64,000 nt of DNA from Akebia trifoliata (GCA_017979445.1 CM030710.1:13626248-13690247); one strand, 5' to 3'; shown: positions 1 through 12,299, counted from the first letter of the stretch. Program-made: numbers and translations. Notes: generated by a model not told the origin, from the sequence alone.

Positions 1-3000
1 GGATTCAATTTGTGTTTGGATTGATGTAATAATTCGTGCTTGAAAAGATTCGAAAATCTGACGGAGCACACCTTCGTCCATGGTACTCGTTTCTTCTTGT
101 GGCAATGACTGACTACTTGGAAATAGTACTCTGGAAAGACAATTTTTTCACGGACCCAAAGTGGTACAGATGGAGGTTTAGAACATTTGGGACTAATTAT
201 CACCTGATTGGAAGTAAACCAAGGTTAACCATTAACTCTAAAGATTTGACTCTTAACCATATGATTAAAGTTTCGATATAGAATAACCCAAGTCCGGTGG
301 AAAATATCAAATCCAAATGTACTATAAGTCTATGGTGACCAAGAAAGTGAGAAAGGTTAGACGTTGGTCTACCCCTGATTGGGATTAAACATTTGATCAG
401 ACAAATTAATTTGATCATAAGATCGAATATTTCTATATAAAGTGGTCCGGATTTTTGAAAAATGAAACCAATTAATCCAACTGATTTGGTATTGATCAGT
501 TTGATCCATTTGTCAATTGGGTCAACTGGTTTATTTGGTTCAAATTGATCGGTACATTTCACCGATTGGGTCGGATTGATATAGTGAATTTAGTTTGAAC
601 AGTCTAGATCAGTCCACCCACTTACTTATTGGTTGGATTAAATAGAGCAACCCGGGAACACCCATAGTCAGTTCAGGTCGTGACCTATAGGAAGGCTTCT
701 AGACTCTAGGTTTACTACATGCAATGCAATTTATTTGGCCACCCTTGCCCAAGTGCACCTATATACCTCTCGAGCGTACTCAATCAGACGGTACGTGGTG
801 ACTTGGCTTGATATGCCGTATAGGTGATAATATAAAACTCTAACCTACTTCTCTGAAGTCAAAAGTAGCTAGTTTAATCCCCAGTTGAGAGGTGGTGCAC
901 GATGTTGAGCAAGGGCCCACTTAAATACCTCTCATCTAGAATAGACGTAGTCTATCCCCCTCGTACGGTAGGATACAGCGGGGCAGGATCTCGCTTAGAC
1001 ACTGATTTTGACCAAGAAGTGCAATTGATGTACTTGGATTATCTTTTATATACCTACCGGTACGAGTCAAGAGTTGTAGCTTTCATAAATGGTTTGGCAT
1101 CCCTCGAGGGGACCGACCACGTACTAGTACTACGTTGGCAATCGGGACATGTGACTGTGTGGCTCACAATAGGTCAAAGGCTCAAGTCGCTCCAGCCTGG
1201 GTGCATCGATACATCTTTCAGAGTCACCTGATCAGACGGTACTGATGCCCTAGTTTAGTATACCCTAAGGTACGTGACTAGAGTTGTGATTTTCATGAAT
1301 GACGTCGCATCTCCGAAGAGACCGGGCCACGCACTAGTGCCACATTGGCTATATGGGGCGTGCAAGCGTGCAAAGCAGTAAACGTGCTAGTGGTGTGTGC
1401 AAAACAGGGTGGGGTGTGCCCGGGGTCTTTTTTGAACAAATGGGCTCGTGGGTCAAATTAAACCATCATAACATTAATACCATGTGAATATTAATCAAGG
1501 TATACAAAACACATTATATCACAATTAAGATTAAAACAGTCACACATATATCAATCAATATGGTCCAATCATTGGAACAAGCAAATAATTTTTAGTCCAA
1601 ACCAAAAATATACCTTTTTATATGGTCCAATCAAGGTCATTTTGGGGTGACCCCAAACGAATCGGGATTTCAGCGAATATTTAATTGAGGACAGAACATT
1701 GAATTAATGATGTTTGTGGAAATGAAGATTTATTTATTTATTTTTTTTAAAAAACAAAATAAAAAACCAAAAATAATAAACTAAAATAAAAAAAACCACC
1801 AGTGAGTTGTTATGACCATACCATCTTTTACTAATGTCAACCCAATTTTTATGTAAATCACGAAGTAATTACTATCATTGAGGTAGCATTAAAAAAAATT
1901 GGTGCGTCAAAAACAACTCTTTGGTCACATAGAGGGTTGCCAATAGTATTTTGCAACAATTGGGATAAAATTTTGAGACATTATTAGCACTCCTATTATT
2001 TACTTACAACACACCAATCATCTTGAAAAATGAATAATCGTTACATATTGATAGGTGAATTATAAGCACACAATGGTGTGTTAATAACAATCCTCTAAAA
2101 CTCACATAAAGAAATTCTCTAAAATTGAGATTTTTTTTATTTGAAGAACTTTAAAACAGTAAACAAACCAAACAATAGGCTAAAATCAGAATATCTTTCT
2201 TTGGTAAGTTGTTTTAGTGTCTCAAAATTTGATTAAGAGGAAACTTGAGGAGATGGGGGAAGGGTAGATTGCTGATTTGTGTGGGATTCCAGCATGCACC
2301 CAATCGAGAAGACTAGTCCCATTGAAAGTGAATCTTACCCAAAAGACTACCCTTAGTCTACAAATGGATCTCTCGTTCAAGTCTATCATCCTGTAAAATA
2401 ACAAACATAGACTCCACATTCAAACTTGAAGAATCATGGACATTTAAGGCCGAATACGAACTAGATTCGGATAGAACAACAATCTCTCCTCACTTTACAC
2501 CACTTACATCTTCTATCCCAACAATTTTTTAGACATCTCTTCTTCCATATCATCTCCTTTCAGGGTCAACTTGAAATCAGATCAAAAAAACTTCGATTCG
2601 TAATGTCAATTGATGCCCAACCCATGCTGCCATTGCAGCTTTTAATTTGAGATCGGACTGACCAACAAGCACTGGTTTACATTGTTAATCGGCATCCCAC
2701 CTACGCTGCCATTGCAGCATTTTAATTCGAGATTAGATCGATGAAAATATGATCAAGAAAATGAGTCGATTTTCTGATGATACTAAGATTGAAGATAACA
2801 TTCATTCGGTTTTTTTTTTTACTTTTTTACCGTCTCTTCCTTCTCATATATGGAGAAGAAGATAAAAATAGGAAGATTCTAAAAACGCTAATAACACACC
2901 ACTATAAGGGTTCGGCAATGAAAAATGATTTCTACTAGGGGCACACCACCTTTAAAATCAATTGTAAGATAGCGGGTAAATGCTATTTGCTAAAAGGACG

Positions 3001-3442
3001 TTGATGATGTTCCTTTTTAATTCTATTTGCTTGCTGCTGTTAGGCACATTAAAATAAATTTTTTTTTAAAAATAAATAGAAATACCGTCTAAAGCCAAAT
3101 TAACACCTGACCAATTTAAAAATACCGTCAAGGGACAGATCGACACACAAAAATAAAAATAAAAAATCCACGACCCAATAATCATTATTCCATTCTTATT
3201 AAAGCCATCCCCCGAATTCTCGTATTATTCAGAGTCACCCTGAATGACTCCCAATTGAGCCATAGAAAAATTTATGCCAAATTAAGATACTCAAAAATTG
3301 AATCAAATGATGTTAGTAGAAGATAATACACACCCAAAAATAAATGAATAAAATAAACTAGGCAAGAAATAAATAAAACAAAAAAGGATCTATTTGGCAA
3401 TGTTCCCATACTTGGGGCCTTTCAACTTTGATCCTCAATGAT
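1..3442 (-). mobile_element. OgA: untranslated leader of an Ogre-like retrotransposon (partial)
   Basis: This is the long 5' leader between the primer binding site and the first ORF of a minus-strand Tat/Ogre element that runs off the left window edge. It is non-coding. It aligns by eye with the leaders of OgF (about 32945-36196) and OgH (60532-63886). The best conserved block lies at about 640-1440, starting AACCCGGGAACACCCAT and including CTCTCGAGCGTACTCAATC. Inside it, two diverged direct copies about 209 bp apart are visible near 1045-1170 and 1250-1370. The part from 1440 to 3440 is A/T-rich, with poly-A and poly-T runs and no coding signal. An open frame at 902-1231 lies antisense to the element and is treated as chance. 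Any ORF1 or gag of OgA would lie outside the window. Confidence 0.8.
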
Positions 3443-3460
3443 CTCCAGTGGAGTCATCAC
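3443..3460 (-). promoter_or_regulatory. Primer binding site (tRNA-Arg type) of OgA
   Basis: Read on the minus strand this is TGATGACTCCACTGGAG, directly next to the inner end of the LTR. The cleaner copies in OgF and OgH match the 3' end of plant tRNA-Arg (complement TGGCGACTCTGCTGGGG), the primer used by Ogre elements. This copy carries several substitutions. Confidence 0.75.
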
Positions 3461-5206
3461 TGAAAGCGCCCTTAATCTACAGAGTACACAGATCCACTTT
3501 TGACCTTTGAGACTTGGGAGTCGCCACCTAGTTATTACGGTCTAGGAACCAAATATAGACTCAAAATGGATAAACAAGCAACTAATCTACTAAAAAAAAT
3601 AACTGAGTTCGGGGATCAAGTTACAGGGTTGGAAGGTGTTAGGCACCAACCCCGCTCGACAAACGTCGGTCTCTACTAATTCCCAAATAAACTACATCGC
3701 TAAAAGACCTAAGTAATAATATAAAAAATTAAGAAATTATACCTTTTCGAAGACAACGTTTTCGTTCTCTCAGATCTGATAGAGTAACTCCTTGTACAGT
3801 CCTCCTCGCTTCGTTCTGTCTCCGGATCTGATTTTTGATCTCCGAGGCGAGGTATCTCTTCCTTAGATCTGGATTCTTTGGATTTGTTTGTGAATTTCGG
3901 GGTGTTTTTGAAGGACTTCTAGGTGTTTTTCAAACTAAAATTGAAGTATGGGTGTTAGGTAAGGAGTTGGGATTTCAAAATTAGGATTTATGGGAGGTTA
4001 GGAAAGCTTTTTGACCTACTTCTCTTAGGATTTTTTATTTGATACGAAAATAAGGTGTGGAGGCTCTTATTTATAAAGTTTTTTAGAAAAATTAGGGTTT
4101 GATTAGGATTTCTTTTAGGGTTTTAATTAGGGTTTTGACTTTAGTCTTATGAGATTGACTTAGTTTTTAGGGTTTTAATTTAGGGTTTTGACTTTAGTCT
4201 TATGAAATTGACTTGATTAGTTTAGATTAGGGTTTTGATTTAGGGTTTTGACTTTAGTCTTATGAGATTGATTTGATTAGTTTAGATTAGGATTTTGACT
4301 TTAGTCTTATGAGATTGACTTTAATACTTTGACTTTAGTCTTTCTTGGTTGACCTTTAATATATTGACTTTAGTCTTACTTGATTGACTTTAAGATTGAA
4401 TTTAGTTTTACTTGATTGACTTTAATTTTTGGAGAATCCCCTTTTATCATATCTTTAATTCTTTGGGCCCCCAAATGGAGGGGTCTTTGAATAAATATCC
4501 TGGCAACCATCAACAATTTTACCTGAAAACCTGATTGATCGATTTTTTGGTTCAAAATTTTAAATTATTTTCATTAATGTTTCACTTTACATTATTTAAT
4601 GATTTATTTATTAATTTCAAAATTTTTAATTATTAAAATTGTAAAATTACCATTTTACCCTTGGAGAGGATTTTTTGCGTTTTAAGTCATTTTTCAATGT
4701 TCCAAGATGTTTTGGAATTAGTTTTTCGTAAGAAATTCAATGGGAATATTGGTTTATGTCATTTATAAAATTTTTTGTGCGAAATGATCGTGAATTTTAT
4801 GAGGGGTATTTTTGTAATTTTATTAAATTTTGTGAAAAATTGGCAAAATGGTTTACTCGATTTCAATTTGTTATCTTATGTGTTTGAATGGATTTTCCTA
4901 AGCATAGCGTGGGCTCTAGGGATGTTTTAAGATTAGGGGTATTTTGGTAATTTAGTCATTTTTTAGTGATTTTTATCGTAAAACTTCTTTTTGTCTGCAA
5001 GATGATGATTTCTATGTTTCTGGGGGTCATATTTTCCTAGCGTAGCGTGATTTCTACAGTTTTTTCAGTTCGAGATACCTCATCTAGATTTTTGAAACAT
5101 ATCTAGTAACAAATAAAGCATTGGAATAATCATCCATCATTAAGAACCGTTGCAATCGGGTTGACGAGTTGATTAATCAGGCGGATACAAAAGTGGGGTG
5201 TCTACA
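3461..5206 (-). mobile_element. 5' LTR of OgA (1746 bp)
   Basis: A long terminal repeat on the minus strand. It begins at 5206 as TGTAGACACCCCAC and ends at 3461 as GGCGCTTTCA, next to the PBS, so it is the 5' LTR. A TATA box (TATAAATA on the minus strand) lies at 4068-4075 in the same context as in the other LTRs. The R/U5 part contains the conserved phrase around GGTGTTAGGCACCAACCCCG (plus strand, near 3636). It belongs to the LTR subfamily that carries an internal TTGACTTTAGTCTTA minisatellite. The flank at 5207-5211 (GGTGT) would be one side of the target duplication; the other side is outside the window. Confidence 0.9.
4136..4432. repeat. LTR-internal minisatellite (TTGACTTTAGTCTTA type)
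   Basis: About seven imperfect copies of a 30-70 bp unit built on GACTTTAGTCTTATGAGATTG. The same unit recurs at the same LTR position at 22985-23170 (other strand), 40700-40905 and 45490-45655. It is absent from the 8835-10436, 14556-15315 and 36216-37673 LTRs, so it marks one LTR subfamily. Confidence 0.8.
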
Positions 5207-5880
5207 GGTGTGCTTGTTCTTGAGGACTTTAGTGAGTTGGTTGGTCATTTATCAATTGTACTTTTGAGTTGACTCGCGAAAGAATGGAGTCGAGTTGAAG
5301 TTCTGAGTCGACCCATTTTCACAGCATACCTATTCCAGTCATACCTTCATTGAATTCGAGAACTCATCTCTGGGAGGCCATCGGTGTCGATAGTGCCCTG
5401 AACAAGACTTGGAGCTTCATTCTTCTTTGATTATCGAGATCGAGTGGAGGAGTCTCAAACTGATCATCGTCGAATTCAGGCTATTTGGCTCAAATCCGAG
5501 AAGAAAATATAGAGAGAGATTGCTCGACTGACATCTGAACTTACACGGTCGGGATCTAGTGATAGTGGTGAAGTTGCTAAGCTTCGAGCTGAAGTTGTTG
5601 AGTTGAGAGACAGACTTGTCAAGTATCCTCATTTTGATGACTTTGCAGCATATTTGATGAGTTATTTTTTGAGTCTTGAGTCCAATTTTTTTTTTATCAA
5701 TTCAGCAATCAAGTTTGTCTTTTTTTTTTATCTCTTTTGAGTCAAGTTAGTTTGTCGAGTTTGCAATGGCGATAGATGCCCTATCTAAATTCAATTGAAT
5801 AAACGAAATTTCTAAATACCTCGAGCACATTAACGAATTAACTAATAAACTCACTTCAATGAGATATGTCTTGCTTGACC
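5207..5880 (+). pseudogene. Unassigned coding remnant with a coiled-coil-like stretch
   Basis: This stretch lies between the outer edge of the OgA LTR and the OgB pol remnant. On the plus strand, one frame at about 5427-5690 reads through one stop. It gives a charged, heptad-like sequence (SELTRSGSSDSGEV, then AKLRAEVVELRDRLVKYPHF) that looks like the end of a coiled coil. I do not recognise the protein. It may be part of an ORF1-type or gag-type gene of a retrotransposon, since retroelement DNA follows directly. The rest shows nothing clear. The frame has no plausible start and ends in T-rich DNA. Confidence 0.35.
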
Positions 5881-6650
5881 TCTAATCGAGGAAGCGAAGG
5901 TCATTGACCTCAGAACAAAAAATAATTTCCAAGAAATTTAGAGTGTAACTAACTTATCCCCAGAAAAATACAAAGAGATAATGAATTTATTTAGAAAATT
6001 CAAAAGACTTGCTTGCGTGGTCTTATGAGGATATGTTGGTTAAGCTTGAGTGTTGTTCAACACGAAATATATACTCATCCTACGGAAACACCACATGCAC
6101 AAACCAGAATGGACTCACATAATCAGATGAGAAATTATGAAATAAAGCTTCCAGAATAAGACCAATGGAGCAATAAAGTGGCCAACAAAGATCTTGAAAT
6201 TATCATCATAAAAGAGGTGTCGGTTACATTGAGATTAGTATAAGAAATTATCTTTTACACCCTTAGTATGTCAAACTTCGACTTGATCTTCTACGGAAGT
6301 TCTAGTGTTCGTTATTATGAAAGGAAAGTCAATTGTTAGAAGCATATTAGATCTGTCAAGGGTACAAAGAAAAACAACTTAGAGTTTTGTATCACATGCA
6401 AACTTATCAAAGAAGAGTCACTCGCACGTTTGACAAGAAGGGCAAAGTTTGCCACTTACAAGTCAATGATTTAACCATCAGACTTTAAAGAAAATTGAGC
6501 ACTCCTCATCGAATATAGGAAGGAGTCTAAACCTAATCGAAGAGATAAGTTCATACTTCTTGGAAAAGCCGTTAGATTTCAAGATCATGATGGAATTGAA
6601 CTACCAGAACCAATCAACTTTGACCAAATCAAGTGGTAGCACATATAAGG
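5880..6650 (+). pseudogene. OgB: decayed pol remnant (pre-RT joined to integrase tail)
   Basis: Broken coding sequence of a plus-strand Ogre-like polyprotein. Around 5935-6050 the frame reads LSPEKYKEIMNLFRKFKR followed by an LAWSYEDM-like phrase after a frame change. This is the region just before reverse transcriptase in Ogre elements (DVFAWSYEDMPG). By about 6370-6640 the sequence already matches the integrase C-terminus: the end near FQDHDGIELPEPINFDQIKW corresponds to the OgH and OgG integrase ends. Reverse transcriptase, RNase H and the integrase core are therefore missing, a deletion of several kilobases. Many stops and frameshifts are present. Confidence 0.6.
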
Positions 6651-7155
6651 AGGCCATCTTTGACTGAATCAATTTAATGTTACCCAATTCAATATCTTCT
6701 TTCTCAACCCTTTCGCAATCTTTTTCAAAAAAAGAATAAAAAAAAAATATTTTTTTCTTTTTTAGCCCGATCACCTAACCCAGGGGAAGAGAAAATTCGA
6801 ACTACGTTTGGGTATGATCCCAAAATTCTAGGATACGTAGGCAACCTGAGAAGTTACTTCAGGCCTGACCACATCAAAAAGAAAAATAATAGAGTCCCCC
6901 ATAAATAAAAAGAATCCAAAAAGAAAAAAGGAAATATCTTCAAAATGGTGAAGAAAATTTAAAGAATAATAAAAGAAATGCCACACAAGGGGCATTTGGG
7001 TTTTGAGCCTCAAAATTCCTTTCTTTTTATGCCTAATCTTAATCTTACCCATGAAAGTCCTAATAAGTATGTGAAAAAGTTAAGGAAAATAAAAAATCAT
7101 GATCAGACAGTAACTCCAGAAGTTCAAAAATGAAGAAAAAGAAAAATGGGACCTG

Positions 7156-7253
7156 CTAGGTTGCAAATCTGAAAGGACGGTCTTGACAACAATCAGAGAA
7201 AAAAATATAAAATATAAAGCTTGTTAGATCAAAAATCTAAAAAGGCAATTTAG
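7156..7253 (+). ncRNA. Two copies of a 3' UTR stem-loop unit (OgB)
   Basis: Unit 1: arm CTAGGT at 7156-7161 against GTCTTG at 7180-7185. Five of six positions can pair, two of them as G-U. Its inner hairpin is UCU-GAAA-GGA (7168-7177). Unit 2: arm TTAGAT at 7224-7229 against ATTTAG at 7248-7253. All six pair if G-U is allowed, and the inner hairpin is UCU-AAAA-AGG. The spacing between arms is 18 nt in both, as in the other elements. The label ncRNA marks a predicted RNA structure in a transcript, not a separate gene. Confidence 0.5.
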
Positions 7254-7844
7254 GCAAAAATTAGAGTTTTCATATCCAGTTTAAATCAAATATAGACTCA
7301 ATGGATACAAGTATCTCGTCTATGATTGATCTGATGAGCTTCATGTCCCTAAGTGAACCGACGGGGAGAAAGAACAGATTCTATGATAAATTTCATAAAG
7401 AAATATTATGTTCCAATTTTTTTGAGTCGGACTCAAAATTTTCAATATAAAAAGTCAAAGTTAAAAGTTAAACCTTTATTGTGCTTGCGGTAATCAAAGA
7501 TTCTAAATCTTTAAAATAAGGGGCATTTTCCTTTTCTAAAGTATGTAATTTTTCCCTTTATACTAGGGGCAGTCTTTTTCAAACTGAGTTCAACTATTCC
7601 TAGTGCAATGTTTTCTATCAAACTAGGGGCATTTTGTTCTAAAACTTAATCAACACCAAAGGATAAGGTTAACCTTGAATTAAAAAGTCATCGTTTTAAT
7701 AGCAATTTGTTGAAAACCCCTGAGGTTCAAAAGAAAGTTAAAATGTTGACTGAACCTTCATAAAATCCAACTCTTTATTTTTTTAAAGGAAAAAAGTCAA
7801 ATACGGTGTTAATCCCCCATTTGTTTCCCCCCAAAAAATAGTTC

Positions 7845-8490
7845 ATTAATTTTTCACCCCAAGTAGGTAGAGTATGACTCCAATAAAATTAATTCATTAC
7901 TCTGTCATCCCGATTAGGTAGAGTAAGACTCCCAGAAAAATAGTTCATTACTCTTTCACCTCAAGTAGGTAGAGTAGGACTCCTAAAAAAATAGTTCATT
8001 ACTCTTTCACCCCGAGTAGGTAGAGTAGAACTCTAATAAAATTAGTTCATTACTCTATCACCTCAAGTAGGTAGCGTAAGACTCCTAAAAAATAGTTTAT
8101 TACTCTTTTACCCTGAGTAGGTAGAGTAGGACTCCCAGAAAATTAGTTCATTAGTTTTTCACCCCGAGTAGGTAAAGTAGAACTCCTAGAAAAATAGTTC
8201 ATTACTCTTTCACCCTGAATAGGTAGAGTAGAACTCCTAGAGAAAATTAGTTTATTACTCTTTCACCCCGAGTAGGTAGAGTAAGACTCCCAGAAAATTA
8301 GTTCATTACTTTTTCACCCCGAGTAGGTAGAGTTGGACTCCTAAAAAATTAGTTCATTACTCTTTCACCGTGAGTAGGTAGAATATGACTCCCAAAAAAT
8401 TAGTTCATTACTCTTTCACCCCGAGTAGGTGAGTTGGAGTCCTAAAAAAAAATTATTCATTACTCTTTCACCAAAGGTAGGTAGAGTAAG
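7845..8490 (+). repeat. 51-bp tandem array in the OgB 3' UTR (about 13 copies)
   Basis: Head-to-tail copies of a unit of about 51 bp containing TTCATTACTCTTTCACCCCG and AGTAGGTAGAGTAGGACTCC. Copies start near 7848, 7894, 7946, 7997, 8048, 8097, 8146, 8198, 8252, 8303, 8353, 8405 and 8457. They differ at a few bases and in the length of an A-run. The array is unlike the arrays at the same place in OgD, OgG and OgH. Confidence 0.92.
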
Positions 8491-8819
8491 ACATTCAACT
8501 TTTACTCAGATTATGCTTAGTTTATGCTCAGATTATGCTCAGTTTTTACTCAGACCCTCTGAGATTTATCTCTGATTTCAAGTACACACACTTGCACATT
8601 TTTAATTAGGGAGAATTTTCTAAAATTCTAGGATCTGATGCCGTTAGTGAGAGCTCGCACTTGAGGACCTGACAATATTTTAGTTCGGGGAGAATTTTAC
8701 CTTCAAGGATCCGAACGCCTCGACGAATTGCTAAATCAGGCTGCAAAATGAACTTTCACTAGTTTTGACATTCGGATATCGTACTATCTACCGAAATAAA
8801 TTTGCTATCTAGTTTATTT

Positions 8820-8834
8820 CCAAAGAGGGGCATC
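8820..8834 (+). promoter_or_regulatory. Polypurine tract of OgB
   Basis: CCAAAGAGGGGCATC lies immediately before the TGTAGACACC start of the LTR. The same AAAGAGGGGCATC motif precedes the LTRs at 22235, 41673 and 46435 (the last two on the minus strand). It is the plus-strand priming site in reverse transcription. Confidence 0.85.
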
Positions 8835-10436
8835 TGTAGACACCCCATTTTCTCACTAGTCTGATTAATCAAATTGCGACGGTTCCTGATGAAGGACGAT
8901 ATTCCAATGCTCTATTTGGTTGTTAGATATGTTTCAAAAATTCAGATGAAGTATCTCAAACAAGCAAAACTTTAAAAATCACGCTATGCTAGAAAAATAT
9001 GACTCACAATGTAGAAATCATCATTTTCAGAGAAAAAGAAGATTTACAACAAAAATCACTAAAAAATATCCAAATTACCAAAATACCCTTAACATTAAAA
9101 CATCCTTAGAGCCTACATTACGCTTAGGAAAATTCTTTCAAACACATAAAACAACAAACTAAAAACAAATAAATCATTTCGCCAATTTTTACAAAATTTG
9201 ACAAAATTACAAAAATTCCCCTCATAGGGTCACAATCATTTCATACCAAATTTTTTTGTAAATGACACAAACCGATAATCTCATCAAATTCTTTATGAAA
9301 AATCGATTCCAAAACATCGAAAAATGACTCCTCAACACAAAAGTCCTCTTTGGAGCCAAAACAATAATTTTTTAATTTTAAAAATTAAAAATTCTAAAAT
9401 TAATAAATAAAATATTAATTAATGTAAAGTGAAACCTTAATTTAAAAATTTAAGCAAAGAAAATCAATCAATCAAACCCTCAAGAAAAATTGTTGATGGT
9501 TGCCCATTTATTTAAGTGGAGCCCCCTGATATTTATTAAAAGACCCCTCCATCTAGGGGCCTAAAGAATTAAAATATAATTAAGGAGGGTTCTCCAAAAA
9601 TCAAAAATATATTCTTTCATTGTACGTAAGAATTAAAATCGTAATCTAAAGAAACCTAGTCAATCAAATAAGATTAAAGTCAAAATCCTAATTAAAACCC
9701 TAATCTAAAGAAACCTAGTCAATCAAATAAGACTTAAGTCAAAATCCTAATTCACCTTATCTTAAAGAAATCTACTTAAACACCAACTCTTTCAAAAAAA
9801 TCTATAAATAGGAACCTCCACAACTCAATCTCGCAGGTCAAAGAAAATCCTAGGAAAAGTAGGTCAAAAAGTCACCCTAGCCTTCCTCAAACCCTGATTT
9901 TGAAGCGTTAACACCTTACCTATCATCAAAACCATAGTTTATGTTCAAAAACTCCTAGAAATCCTCCAAAAAATACCCAAAAATCCTTCAAAAATACTTA
10001 GAAATCCATCAAAAAATTAGGAAACACTCAGATCTAAGAAGAAGATACTTCATCTTGAAAATCCAAAGCGGATCCATTGACGGAGATAAAGCAAGGAATC
10101 TCATACGAAGGGTCTTCCGCCAGTTCTGAGGGAACAAGTCGTTGCGATCATCTAGGTATACCTTTTATTTTTTATTTTTTTATTTTAGGTCCTTTAGCAA
10201 TGTAATCATTTTTTGAGAAATAGTAGAAACCAGTGTTTGTTAGGCGAGGTTGGTGCCTAATACTTTCCAACCCCATAATGTGATCCAGACCATAGTTTCT
10301 TTTTCTTCGTAGATTAGTTATTTTTATCTATTTTGAATCAATACTCGATTCCTAGACCGTAATAACTAGGTGACGACTCTCGAATCTCAAAAATAAAAAA
10401 TGAATCCGTACACCCCACGAATTGAGGGCACTTTCA
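8835..10436 (+). mobile_element. 3' LTR of OgB (1602 bp)
   Basis: Begins TGTAGACACCCC and ends GGGCACTTTCA. The TATA box TATAAATA is at 9803-9810. This is the shorter LTR subfamily, without the TTGACTTTAGTCTTA minisatellite; it carries a CTTTCATTGTACGTAAG segment instead. It follows the polypurine tract, so it is a 3' LTR. It is followed by GTCCC (10437-10441) and then repeat F, which identifies F as its insertion target. The same position in F carries GTCTC at 14551-14555 just before another LTR start. Confidence 0.92.
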
Positions 10437-11295
10437 GTCCCATATCGATGTTTGTAGACGACAAAGGTGATGAGCTAATAGGAAAGATCAAGGTTCGACT
10501 GCACGAGAGACGAGTTTGGACTGAATTGGGTGTAAAACAAACTAGTTGGTCATGAAACCCTTGATGAAGGTGTCCTTCCTCTTTCAACGATGGTGGATGA
10601 CTCCTCTTTGACGTTGGATGGGTCTCTAAGTGGGTAGACTCAAACCCTCATGCTGTTTTTGGTGAGAAATCAAGAGAAAGAAACAAAAAAATAAGGGTTT
10701 AATGGGGATGAGAACGTGAAATTCGTCGATGCCGACGATTTTTCCTTTATCGTCGGCGATCAATACGACTTGATTGCAATGGAGGTTGGTGAGAATGGGT
10801 TGAAACCCTAGAATACATAAAGGGCTGGTTTGGGTTCTTTAGAGAAGAGAGAAAGAAATGGGGTAAAAGAAAGTTTACTTTCTTTTATAAAAAGCTGAGG
10901 GCATTTTCCTTTCATTTCTATTTTTGACGGTAACCCGACATCCGGACTAACAAAATGACGAATGAATATTCCATTTCGAATATTTTTTCGTTGTGGATCT
11001 ATTGGTAAAGTCAATTTTTTCTAATTTTTTCTCTAACAAAATTTCATTATTTTGGATCCCACTCAACACAAAATTCGAGGATTTTTTAACTTTTTCATTC
11101 GAGCTCGAATTCGAACATGCTTACATACTAAAGTATATGTTTCAACCCTTTTAAATCTAATGGCAATGTTGTTTTCCATTGAAAATGAACATAATAATAT
11201 CCGAGTACTCTAATCTAAGTTTTTCCTTTAGAATTTTCCCACATTTTTATTATCAAGTTCCCTCAAGATACGAGTTAAAAACTCAGGGTATTACA
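10437..11295 (+). repeat. Repeat F, right-hand end (copy F3, right part)
   Basis: Matches about 54288-55167 of the full-length F copy by eye. Shared features include the ATTCGAGGATT phrase, TTTTGGATCCCACT, and the terminal GGGTATTACA (GGGGTGTTACA in the full copy). It starts at the presumed target duplication of the OgB LTR. It contains a perfect 9-bp inverted repeat GCCGACGAT/ATCGTCGGC (10731-10739, 10749-10757). No coding potential is credible. Confidence 0.85.
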
Positions 11296-12290
11296 TATGC
11301 CAGGACCCACCCCTTGGTAGTAGTTTGGGGATGTTCTACATAATAAGATCTAGTAGATACCTGAATGACGTGCCAATTAGAGTTATAGTTTGAAAGTTAT
11401 GGTCGAAATACCCTTCAATGGCATTTTGATAATTTTCATGGCACCACCGGGTTCACTTCATGGCGCCACTAGTGGAACTCATGGTGGCTCATGGTGGCTC
11501 ATGGCATCGTTGGTAGCAAGTGCCAAATGGTCATATTTTTTACCACTAGACTCCGAAAACCCTTCAAATGCCTTTAAAACTCCTTCATTAATTCATTTGT
11601 GGGTTGGATTTTATCCCTAAAGAACTTGTGTTGTCTCATTTTCCCATTTAGAGATCATTCTTTACACATTGGAAAGTCCAAAGCTTTGTCGAAATCTCAT
11701 TCAACCTAAATCTTTTTTTGATTTGATCCCTTCTTTAGATTTCCTCAACCTTTGCACGTATTGGCACATCTATTGGAGCAAGGAGTTGATGTTGAAGGAA
11801 AGAGTGAAACACGAATAACAGAAGAACTTGAAGATGTGGTTGGAACATCAAACCGTCGAAAAGCTCTCATAGATGCAAGGACTCGAAGACCTCAAAACTT
11901 GATTGGCAAATCTCTTTTGTTGAATGAATCATTGTTATTTTATTTTTATTTTTAAAAATATATGTAAGTGGTTACTTGGTTCAGCCCTCAAAAACCAAGC
12001 TTTTATTAGAATCAAGGATTCTTAACAAGAATAGATGTTCTTAAATTTCTAAGTAACAAAATTCACATATTTCGAGATGTGTTTCTCTCAATCTTAAAGT
12101 TTTAAAATTTAACATAGGTATAGAAATTTTATGTAAAAGATCTAAAGTAAACTATAAACTTCATTGATAGTGAGCACCAAAAACCTTGCGAAGGTGACCT
12201 TGGGAGTGGATGTAGGCATGTTGCCGAACTATTATAAATGCTTCTATTAGTTTACACTTAGATAAATGTATGTTATGTATAGATGTGTGA
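11296..12290. other. Mostly unassigned DNA with a possible copia LTR patch
   Basis: Flanking sequence to the right of repeat F. I recognise no gene. The short frames at 11390-11620 and 11752-11955 lack codon bias or family features. At about 12170-12245 a phrase reading CTTGGGAGTGGATGTAGG, then GCCGAACTATTATAAAT, resembles a stretch typical of plant Ty1/copia LTRs. That identification is from memory of the pattern and is tentative. A small GGTGGCTCAT duplication sits near 11480-11500. Confidence 0.3.
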
Positions 12291-12299
12291 TTTTTTATT

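Larger units (their letters stand above)
6651..8819 (+). mobile_element. OgB 3' untranslated region
   Basis: Non-coding DNA between the integrase tail and the polypurine tract. It begins with the segment GAGGCCATCTTTGACTGAAT, shared with the OgG and OgH 3' UTRs. It then holds two stem-loop units (7156-7253), a 51-bp tandem array (about 7845-8490), a short patch of GATTATGCTCAG-like repeats (8510-8560) and a conserved tail (8580-8819). The tail also precedes the polypurine tract in OgD, OgG and OgH. Confidence 0.8.

Noticed and set aside
36..281. 81-codon frame at the window start as a gene
   Set aside because: It lies antisense to the OgA leader, shows no family features and has an overlapping frame on the other strand.
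902..1231. Open frame of 109 codons on the plus strand, nearly repeated at 61138-61452, as a conserved host or element gene
   Set aside because: Both lie antisense inside homologous non-coding leaders. The similarity breaks by frameshift halfway, and the third leader (OgF, near 33671) has ATA in place of the start codon.
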